Source: JABMRW01 sp964396965
GTDB taxonomy: Bacteria; Chloroflexota; Dehalococcoidia; Dehalococcoidales; BS750m-G39
Assembly (NCBI GenBank): GCA_964396965.1
Contig: CAYNGD010000008.1
Span: 1 to 64,000 of the forward strand
DNA: 64,000 nt
Reading direction: 5' to 3'
This document shows positions 42,423-48,960 of this stretch, in pieces (positions within the stretch are counted from its first letter, which is position 1; each line of letters opens with the position of its first letter). Below the pieces are notes generated by a model that worked only from the letters and a program-made list of their open reading frames with translations, ran no database searches and had not been told where the DNA came from. Both the position numbers and the translations under genes were made by a program.

Positions 42423-42540
42423 TAAGGCGTGGACTCGCCGATTTGCCTTGGTAGGTCGGATGACCTGAGAAGGAGGTGATGGACAGATGAATATGCTTTA
42501 ATTGACCCACACTTTATTTTTGAGTGTGGGTTTTTGTTTT
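42423..42540 (+). ncRNA. Candidate small RNA or attenuated leader (about 118 nt)
   Basis: The stretch has its own promoter and ends in an intrinsic terminator. It can form hairpins: GGCG-CGCC (42426-42439) or alternatively AAGGC-GCCTT (42424-42449), and AGGTC-GGAT-GACCT (42453-42466). It then carries AAGGAGGTGAT (42470-42480), a complete match to the 3' end complement of 16S rRNA, followed by an ATG with only four codons (M-N-M-L) at 42487. Either an independent small RNA, a ribosome-sensing leader peptide, or an attenuator for the downstream AIPR-like gene. No known Rfam family is recognised by eye. Confidence 0.6.
42505..42540 (+). terminator. Intrinsic terminator before the AIPR-like gene
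   Basis: ACCCACACT (42505-42513) pairs with AGTGTGGGT (42523-42531) across a 9-base loop and is followed by TTTTGTTTT. This is the clearest terminator in the window. Confidence 0.9.
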
Positions 42541-42602
42541 AGGCCCCGGACGGGGGGAATAAGTTTCAGGTTTGGAAAAACGAAAACTAAGAGGAGAAAA
42601 CA

Positions 42603-43805
42603 ATGAAAAACAATAACCTAGATAAAGTAACTATAAAAGCTGAATACTCACGCCGCTATCCAGACCCACTAAACAAAAGTTCAGATGGCAACACGTTAAA
42701 TATTGAGCATCATGTCCTTCTAAGCCGAGCCATAGATATTCCTGAAAATATCTCCAAAGCACCAAACCCGAGAGAACAGCGTATAGATAAGGGCATCTAT
42801 AAAAAAGTGAGAGAGAGCTTGGATAACACAGATGATCTGTCCTTTCACTTGAAAAACAAAGGTATAACAATCTTAGCCCATCATGTCGAATACAACGACA
42901 CGGACAAAAAGATTGTCGACTTGTATCTCGGAGAGGACGATGGTATTGCAGATGGTGCACACACTTACGAAATAATATTAAAGGCCAAAGCTGAAGAAAC
43001 ATGCCCAGAAGGGCAGTATATTAAATTCGAAGTCCTTACTGGTGTGCCACAGGATATGGGGCCAGAAATAACTGGTGGGCTTAACACCGCAGTTCAGGTT
43101 GATGATACCAGCCTGATGAACTTGGAACATGAGTTCGATTGGATTAAAGAAACTCTCAAGAAAACAGAATTCGGTGATCACATATCTTACAAGCAGAACG
43201 AGGATAAGGAATACGACATTAGAGAGATACTTGGCCTCCTGACTCTATTCAACGTTAACAAGTTTCCCTATACGGATGGGAAGCATCCCAGGGAAGCGTA
43301 TTTCTCAAAGGCAAGGTGTTTGGAACTGTACAAGGAAGACCCAGCCTCATTTAAGATGCTTAAGCCGATCTTAATAGACATTCTGCGTTTGTACGACTAT
43401 GTAAATATCCGAAGTAGAGAACGGTACAATGAGGAAATGAAGGGTAGGGCAGCTGCCATGAAAGGGGTATATGCTACGAAAAAAAGAGGTACCTATCCAT
43501 ACATCTTCACGGGTGAGGTAAGGAATTACAAACTATATGACGGAGCTTTGTACCCCATGCTAGGGGCACTGAGATTCTTGGTTGAGCAAAAGCCTGGCGA
43601 AAATGTCTACTCGTGGAAATTGAAATCTCTCGATAAGGTGAAGGCATTTTTTGATGAAGTAGCACCCGATCTTGTAACGACAACGTACAAGACCAGCGTA
43701 ATCTACGGCAGAAAACCTAATCCAATCGGCAAGGATGAAAATCACTGGGACAACATGTACAAAACAGTCGCTCTACATTTTTACTCCAACTACTCACCAA
43801 AATAA
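42603..43805 (+). CDS. AIPR-like (abortive infection phage resistance) protein
   Basis: 400 residues. The central region resembles the AIPR family: FHLKNKGITILA (81-92), then about 20 residues later GIADGAHTYEII (114-125), matching the family pattern of an F..NNGIT block and an I..G.QT block. AIPR proteins were linked to abortive infection in lactococci, and their mechanism is poorly known. The coding sequence is much more AT-rich than the neighbours, suggesting horizontal transfer. GAGGAG stands six bases before the ATG. No separate promoter is visible in the 60 bases after the upstream terminator, so expression may depend on read-through. Confidence 0.65.
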   Translation: MKNNNLDKVTIKAEYSRRYPDPLNKSSDGNTLNIEHHVLLSRAIDIPENISKAPNPREQRIDKGIYKKVRESLDNTDDLSFHLKNKGITILAHHVEYNDTDKKIVDLYLGEDDGIADGAHTYEIILKAKAEETCPEGQYIKFEVLTGVPQDMGPEITGGLNTAVQVDDTSLMNLEHEFDWIKETLKKTEFGDHISYKQNEDKEYDIREILGLLTLFNVNKFPYTDGKHPREAYFSKARCLELYKEDPASFKMLKPILIDILRLYDYVNIRSRERYNEEMKGRAAAMKGVYATKKRGTYPYIFTGEVRNYKLYDGALYPMLGALRFLVEQKPGENVYSWKLKSLDKVKAFFDEVAPDLVTTTYKTSVIYGRKPNPIGKDENHWDNMYKTVALHFYSNYSPK

Positions 43806-43820
43806 GCACCAATAGTAGAG

Positions 43821-43843
43821 GGGGGTGGCTAATTACCACCCCC
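43821..43843. terminator. GC-rich hairpin between the AIPR-like gene and trpS
   Basis: GGGGGTGG (43821-43828) pairs with CCACCCCC (43836-43843) across CTAATTA, between convergent genes. No T-run follows, so the terminator role is plausible but not certain. Confidence 0.5.
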
Positions 43844-43880
43844 TAATCCCCCTTTACAAAAGAAGACAACGTGGGGGGCT

Positions 43881-43948
43881 AGAGAGTTTTAGAGGTGAAA
43901 CCTTTTGGGCGGGAGGGTATGGGAAGATAGACGATGGGGGGCGGGGCT
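43881..43948 (+). repeat. Hairpin-G4 dispersed repeat, copy D (single unit)
   Basis: Hairpin AGAGGT-GAA-ACCTTTT (43891-43906). Compared with copies A and C the closing pair is changed from C-G to T-A, a compensatory change. The G4 motif GGGCGGGAGGGTATGGG (43907-43923) follows. Upstream, CTAATCCCCCTTTAC (43843-43857) resembles the centre of copy E. Confidence 0.88.
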
Positions 43949-43960
43949 TAAGGGAAAAAG

Positions 43961-44944
43961 CTAGCCCAGCCCCACCTTCTTCCTGACATCGTTCAAAACC
44001 CTCTCCGCTATCGGGCGGGCGCGGTTGGCGCCTTCGGTGAGGATGGAGTCGATGCGGGTGGGGTCGGCGGTAAGCTCCCTATAGCGGGTCTGGAGGGGGC
44101 GCAGGCCCTCGATGACCACCTCGGCCAGCTCCTGCTTGAAATCGCTGTAGCCCTTGCCCTCGAACTGCGCCTCTATCTCCTTCTGGCCCTGCCCGGTGAA
44201 AAGCTGGTAGATGGTCAGCAGGTTAAAGATGCCGGGGCGGCTCTCGTCGAAGCGTATTTCCTTTAAAGAGTCCGTGGTCGCCCGCATTATCTTGTTGCGG
44301 ATGTCATCAGGGGGGTCGAGGAGGTTGATGGCGTGCCCCGAGGCGGTCTCGCTCTTGCTCATCTTCTTGGTGGGGTCATCCAGCCCCATGATGCGGGCGC
44401 CGATATCGGGGATAAACGGCTCCGGCAAGACAAGGGTCTCCCCGTAGATACTGTTGAAACGCTGCGCCGTATCCCGGGCCAGTTCAACGTGCTGCTTCTG
44501 GTCCTCACCCACCGGCACGACGTCGGTATCGTAGAGCAGGATATCGGCGGCCATCAGCGCCGGGTAGTCGAAAAGACCCACGCTCACCTGCTCCTTGTGC
44601 CGGGCTGATTTCTCCTTGAATTGAGTCATCCGCTGCATCCAGCCCATCGGGATAAAGCAGTTCAAAATCCAGGCCAGCTCGCTATGGGCGCTGACGTGGG
44701 ACTGGACGAAAAGGATAGCGCGTTTCGGGTCGATGCCGGCGGCCAGGAGCAGGCCGGTCACCTCGCGAATCCTGGCTTTCAGAACCACCGGGTCCTGCGG
44801 AATGGTTATTGCGTGGAGGTCAACGATACAGTAGACGCAGTCGTAGTCCTCCTGGAGCCTGACATAGTTCTGTATCGCCCCCAGGTAGTTGCCTATCATG
44901 AGAGAGCCCGTCGGCTGGATGCCGGAAAAAACACGCTTTTTCAA
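43961..44944 (-). CDS. trpS: Tryptophanyl-tRNA synthetase
   Basis: Class I synthetase charging tRNA-Trp, 327 residues. RVFSGIQPTGSLMIGNYLGA holds the HIGH-equivalent, and KKMSKSETASG is the KMSKS loop; DIGARIMGLDDP precedes it. The start is the TTG at 44944, with GGAGG five bases ahead, giving the usual KKRVFSGIQPTG N-terminus; an upstream in-frame TTG at 44959 lies inside the ribosome-binding site region. No T-box leader is seen upstream. Confidence 0.95.
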   Translation of the reverse strand: MKKRVFSGIQPTGSLMIGNYLGAIQNYVRLQEDYDCVYCIVDLHAITIPQDPVVLKARIREVTGLLLAAGIDPKRAILFVQSHVSAHSELAWILNCFIPMGWMQRMTQFKEKSARHKEQVSVGLFDYPALMAADILLYDTDVVPVGEDQKQHVELARDTAQRFNSIYGETLVLPEPFIPDIGARIMGLDDPTKKMSKSETASGHAINLLDPPDDIRNKIMRATTDSLKEIRFDESRPGIFNLLTIYQLFTGQGQKEIEAQFEGKGYSDFKQELAEVVIEGLRPLQTRYRELTADPTRIDSILTEGANRARPIAERVLNDVRKKVGLG

Positions 44945-45034
44945 CTGGTCCTCCTTCAACAGGCAAGTTTAGCACAAAGAGGGAGAGCAGGACAAGGTAG
45001 GATAGGCGAACTTTTAAAAGCGGGGGGCGGGGCT

Positions 45035-45040
45035 TATAAT
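45035..45040 (+). promoter_or_regulatory. Predicted -10 box of the GT39-like gene
   Basis: TATAAT 23 bases before the ATG at 45064, with AAGGG as ribosome-binding site between. The -35 region is weak. Confidence 0.5.
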
Positions 45041-45063
45041 GGGGAGGATTTAAGGGTGTAATA

Positions 45064-46614
45064 ATGATAAGGAGCCTGAAAGACAGGAAAATCCAGATTT
45101 TGCTTCTCATCCTGGCGGTTGGGACCTATCTCAGGCTATGGCATATACAGCACCTGTTCAAGTGGATATACGACTACGATGAGGGCGCTTACTCGATAGG
45201 CGGGCGTTTTATCTCACAGGGGTTCCTGCCCTACCGGGACTTCCCTCTGGTTCATCCGCCGTTATATGACCTGCTGCTGGCAGGTATATACAAGATATTC
45301 GGCTACAACTTTTTCTACGGCAGGTACTTATCGGTCATAATATTCCTGGCCTGCGTGGTCTTAGCCTACCTGATTGTTAAAAGGCTCTATAACCCGATTG
45401 CTGGCCTGCTCACCGCGGCCCTCTTCGCTGTTTTCCCCGGGTTTTTCCTGCTCTGGTACCGGGCTGTCCAGGAACCGCTGGCAATACTGCTGATTCTTCT
45501 GGCCCTCTATCTGGCGGCTGACTACATAGTTGAGCGAAAACATAAAAACCGTCTGCTGTTCAGCGGGTTGTTTCTGGGGCTAGCACTATCGACCAAGTTT
45601 ACCCTTGTTCCGGCGGTTATCGGATTTACGCTGGGTATAATTATTCTGGCCATGGCAGGGCACTGGCAGTCCTGGAGGTTGGTCCCCGGCGGGCTGTGCA
45701 GCCGTGAGCTGGGGTTATTGGTGGCCGGAATTGTGGCCGGTTTCTTTCTAGTTACCGGCTTCTTTATCGCGACCAGCCCCCAACAGTTCTTAAACCAGAC
45801 GCTGCTAGCCCAGCTCGGCTACCGGGTCACCGATACCATGGGGACAATCATCGCCAGATTCAGATTTATGAGCTCAGGGTCACCGACGGACACCGTAAAT
45901 ACTTTGAGCCTGGTATTTCCGCTGGCCGTTTTTCTGGCGCTGCTAATCAGAAGGCAATTTACCAGGGCCAATATCTTCCTGCTGGCGGCATTATTTGTGT
46001 CGATACCGTTGTGTGCCACCTTCGACCCTTTCGGGGAGGTAAGGTACTTTACCTCTGCTTTTATCTTCGCACTGTTTGCGATGGCATCCTTTGCACCGCG
46101 TCTGGACATGAAATTATTGGCTAATAGAATAACGAGGCAAACCGCAATGAAGAGCGCTGGCTTAATAGTCGCCCTGCTGGTGATTCTGGCCTCGATTGCT
46201 GGTACGGTAACTCTTATGCACCAGTACAATTTCATGGGGCCGGGGAAAATGACCTACGAAGAGGAGACCTACCGCCAGACTCTAAGTTATTTAGAGGAGG
46301 TCGGAGCCAAGAAAGTCTACTCCCTGAACCCGATAGTACCAGCCCTATCCCCCAAGCTGGCATCGAGCCTTGAATTTGATACCTTCGGGCTTCTATTCGT
46401 GCTCAGGCAGCCGCCGGAAACTGTCATTAAATATCAGACGGAAGAAGGGGTTGATTATATAATAGTGGATGCCTTTCAGTTACTAGGCCTGAGGGAACAG
46501 CCAGTAGCCGAACTCGTGACAGAAGTGCGCCAGCAGGGCACTCCGGTCAAAAAGATAGTACCGGGTGAACTGCCGATATTGGGGACACAGATATATGCCG
46601 TGCCAGGTCGCTAG
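45064..46614 (+). CDS. Glycosyltransferase family 39-like polytopic membrane protein
   Basis: 516 residues with roughly ten membrane helices in the first 380 residues and a short soluble C-terminal part. The first extracytoplasmic loop carries YDYDEGAYSIGGRFISQG (about residues 36-53), where the acidic D/E cluster fits the catalytic aspartates of GT39/ArnT/PMT-type enzymes using lipid-linked sugar donors. The acceptor is unknown. Only a -10 box and a ribosome-binding site support transcription from its own promoter. It is divergent from trpS. Confidence 0.8.
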   Translation: MIRSLKDRKIQILLLILAVGTYLRLWHIQHLFKWIYDYDEGAYSIGGRFISQGFLPYRDFPLVHPPLYDLLLAGIYKIFGYNFFYGRYLSVIIFLACVVLAYLIVKRLYNPIAGLLTAALFAVFPGFFLLWYRAVQEPLAILLILLALYLAADYIVERKHKNRLLFSGLFLGLALSTKFTLVPAVIGFTLGIIILAMAGHWQSWRLVPGGLCSRELGLLVAGIVAGFFLVTGFFIATSPQQFLNQTLLAQLGYRVTDTMGTIIARFRFMSSGSPTDTVNTLSLVFPLAVFLALLIRRQFTRANIFLLAALFVSIPLCATFDPFGEVRYFTSAFIFALFAMASFAPRLDMKLLANRITRQTAMKSAGLIVALLVILASIAGTVTLMHQYNFMGPGKMTYEEETYRQTLSYLEEVGAKKVYSLNPIVPALSPKLASSLEFDTFGLLFVLRQPPETVIKYQTEEGVDYIIVDAFQLLGLREQPVAELVTEVRQQGTPVKKIVPGELPILGTQIYAVPGR

Positions 46615-46622
46615 CCATAGAT

Positions 46623-46651
46623 TTGAATTGACCCCCGCCTGAGCCTATAAT
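46623..46651 (+). promoter_or_regulatory. Predicted promoter of the gamma carbonic anhydrase gene
   Basis: -35 TTGAAT (46623-46628), 17 bases, -10 TATAAT (46646-46651), followed by GAGGGGG ahead of the ATG. Confidence 0.7.
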
Positions 46652-46675
46652 ACTAGCGAATCTGAGGGGGTAAGA

Positions 46676-47206
46676 ATGATAAGAAGCCTGGGGGATAAAA
46701 AGCCCAAGATAGCCGATTCCGCCTTCATCAGCGAGGCTGCCTATATCATCGGGGAGGTGGAAATCGGGGAGAACTCCAGCGTCTGGCCGGGGGCGGTAAT
46801 CAGGGCCGACTTCGGCAGCATCAGAATCGGCAACAACACCGCTATTGAGGACAACTGCGTCCTCCACTCCGGGACGCCGAATGAACCCGGCTACCGGGAG
46901 AAGATGACCATCGGCGACAACGTTCACATCGGCCACGGGGCGGTGCTCAACTGCCGCCGTATCGGCAACAGGGTGCTCATCGGGATGAACGCCACCATCC
47001 TGCACGATAGCGAAATCGGCGACTCTTGCATCATCGCCGCCGGCTGCCTGGTCAGGGAGGGGGCCAAGATACCGGAAGGCTCCTTCGTGGCCGGTGTCCC
47101 GGGAAAAGTTATGGGCAAGGCGACCAAAGAGCAGTTGTGGTGGGTGGAGAAAGCGCCCGAAATATATAAAGAGATGGTCAAGAAATATAAAGGGGAGGGG
47201 CGGTAA
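46676..47206 (+). CDS. Gamma carbonic anhydrase family protein (left-handed beta-helix)
   Basis: 176 residues of hexapeptide repeats forming a left-handed beta-helix. The zinc ligands are seen as the histidine in DNCVLHSG and the two in VHIGHGAVLNC. YrdA/PaaY-like members have weak or no carbonic anhydrase activity, so the function is uncertain. ATG at 46676 follows a clear promoter. It converges on argS, whose end is 5 bases away. Confidence 0.9.
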   Translation: MIRSLGDKKPKIADSAFISEAAYIIGEVEIGENSSVWPGAVIRADFGSIRIGNNTAIEDNCVLHSGTPNEPGYREKMTIGDNVHIGHGAVLNCRRIGNRVLIGMNATILHDSEIGDSCIIAAGCLVREGAKIPEGSFVAGVPGKVMGKATKEQLWWVEKAPEIYKEMVKKYKGEGR

Positions 47207-47211
47207 GGCCT

Positions 47212-48870
47212 TTACATCTTGTCCGGGGCGGTCATGCCCATAAGGTGCAGCGTCCTGGCCAGGGTTAGCCTGGCGGCGGCCACTAATTTAAGACGGGCTT
47301 TGGATAGCGCCTCATCATCGGAGACGACGCGGCACTGCTTGTAGAAGCTGTGAAAGACGGTGGCCAGCTCCTGGGCGTAGTAGGCCAGGTGGTGGGGCTC
47401 TAGGGTCTGGGTGACCACCTCGACCATCTCCGGCAGCAGCAGCATCCGGCGAATCAGGGTCAGTTCCGGCTCGGTGGTGAGCAGGGAGACATCGCCGTCG
47501 GCGTAGTCAATCTTCCTGTCTTTGGCCAAGCGCATTATGCTGGCGATGCGGGCGTGGGCGTACTGGACATAGTAGACCGGGTTATCCGCCGACTGCTTCT
47601 TGGCCAATTCAAGGTCAAAGTCCATCTGGCTGTCGGCGGAGCGGGCGGCAAAGAAGAAGCGGCAGGCATCGGCGCCGACTTCTTCTATCACCTCGCGCAG
47701 GGTTATTATATCGCCGCTGCGCTTGGAGACCTTGACCAGCTCGCCGCCGCGGGAGAGAGTGACCATCTGCGAGATTATCACCACCAGGCGCTCCGGGGTA
47801 ATGCCCAGCGCCTGCACCACCGCCTTCATCCGGGAGATATGCCCCTGGTGGTCGGCTCCCCAGATATTGATTACCCTGTCGAACTTCCTCTCGATGAACT
47901 TGTTATAGTGATAGGCGATATCGGTGGCGAAATATGTCGGCGAGCCGTCGCTGCGCACCACCACGTTGTCCTTGTCCTCGCCCAGGGCGGTGGAGACGAA
48001 CCAGGTGGCACCCTCCCTCTCGGCAATGTAGCCGCCATCGCGCAGGAGCTTCATCACCTGCTTATACTGGCTGTTGTCGAAAAGGCTCTGCTCGCTGAAC
48101 CAGACGTCAAAGCTGACCCCCAGAAGCTCTAAATCGCCCTTTATCTGGTCTATCATCTTGGCCAGGCCTATTTTGCCGAGCTGGGGGACGGCTTTCTCCG
48201 GTGGCAGAGACAGGAACCGTTCGTCCTCCTCAGCGAGGATTTCTTTGGCCAGGTCAGTGATATAGTCGCCCAGGTAGCCGTCGGCGGGCATCTCGGCGTC
48301 AGCCCCTAAAGCCTGCTGGTAGCGGGCGTAGAGGGAGCGGTAAAAGGCGTCCATCTGGCTGCCGGCGTCGTTGACGTAGTACTCCTTCTCCACATCATAG
48401 CCGGCCGCCGAAAGCACGTTGGCCAGGGTGTTGCCCAGGATAGCGCCCCGCCCGTGGCCGACATGGAGGGGGCCGGTGGGGTTGACGCTGACGAACTCGA
48501 GCTGAACCCGGCTGCCCTTGCCCAGCTCAACATTTCCGTAAGCTTCTCCGGCGTTCAGGATTAGGTCCACCTGCTGGTTCAGCCAGGAATCTTTAAGGAT
48601 GAAGTTGATAAAGCCCGGTGGCGCCACGGTGACCGCTTCGATTTCGGGGGCGTGGGAGATAAACCCGACCATAGCCTCGGCGATGGCCAGCGGGTTGGTG
48701 CCGGTGGCCCGGCCCAGCTTTAGGGGCAGGCTGGAAGCGTAGTCGCCGTGGGCGGGGTTCTGGGGGTGTTCTATGGTGATTTCGGTAACCGCCACCGGGG
48801 GCAGCTTGCCCGATTCCTGTGCTCTATTAGCCGCTGCTGCCAGCAGCTCGATAATTCTCTGTCTAATCAT
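47212..48870 (-). CDS. argS: Arginyl-tRNA synthetase
   Basis: Class I synthetase, 552 residues. The N-terminal additional domain is followed by VSVNPTGPLHVGHGRGAILGN (HIGH motif, given in part), IWGADHQGHISRM and a degenerate KMSKS-like VKVSKRSGDIITL. The C-terminal anticodon domain ends at GMTAPDKM. ATG at 48870 comes about 42 bases after the -10 box of its promoter. Confidence 0.96.
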   Translation of the reverse strand: MIRQRIIELLAAAANRAQESGKLPPVAVTEITIEHPQNPAHGDYASSLPLKLGRATGTNPLAIAEAMVGFISHAPEIEAVTVAPPGFINFILKDSWLNQQVDLILNAGEAYGNVELGKGSRVQLEFVSVNPTGPLHVGHGRGAILGNTLANVLSAAGYDVEKEYYVNDAGSQMDAFYRSLYARYQQALGADAEMPADGYLGDYITDLAKEILAEEDERFLSLPPEKAVPQLGKIGLAKMIDQIKGDLELLGVSFDVWFSEQSLFDNSQYKQVMKLLRDGGYIAEREGATWFVSTALGEDKDNVVVRSDGSPTYFATDIAYHYNKFIERKFDRVINIWGADHQGHISRMKAVVQALGITPERLVVIISQMVTLSRGGELVKVSKRSGDIITLREVIEEVGADACRFFFAARSADSQMDFDLELAKKQSADNPVYYVQYAHARIASIMRLAKDRKIDYADGDVSLLTTEPELTLIRRMLLLPEMVEVVTQTLEPHHLAYYAQELATVFHSFYKQCRVVSDDEALSKARLKLVAAARLTLARTLHLMGMTAPDKM

Positions 48871-48912
48871 TAACCAGTTCGTCTGAGATTCCCGTATTTA
48901 TCGAGAAACCTT

Positions 48913-48921
48913 ATTATAGCA
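48913..48921 (-). promoter_or_regulatory. Predicted extended -10 promoter of argS
   Basis: The minus strand reads TGCTATAAT. A TTGTTT box lies 19 bases upstream. No T-box structure is evident in the short leader. Confidence 0.6.
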
Positions 48922-48960
48922 CAAAGCTGGCTAAAAAAAACAACCTCTACGGACGTTTTA

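Noticed and set aside
42423..42540. Classical type III toxin-antitoxin RNA
   Set aside because: No tandem repeats are present in the RNA and the downstream protein is not ToxN-like; only the promoter-RNA-terminator layout is similar.
45020..45040. Further copy of the dispersed repeat before the GT39-like gene
   Set aside because: GCGGGGGGCGGGGCTTA resembles the tail of copies C and D, but the hairpin and the four-triplet G motif are missing.
44945..45063. T-box leader for trpS
   Set aside because: The leader is too short and lacks the T-box sequence; the argS leader likewise.
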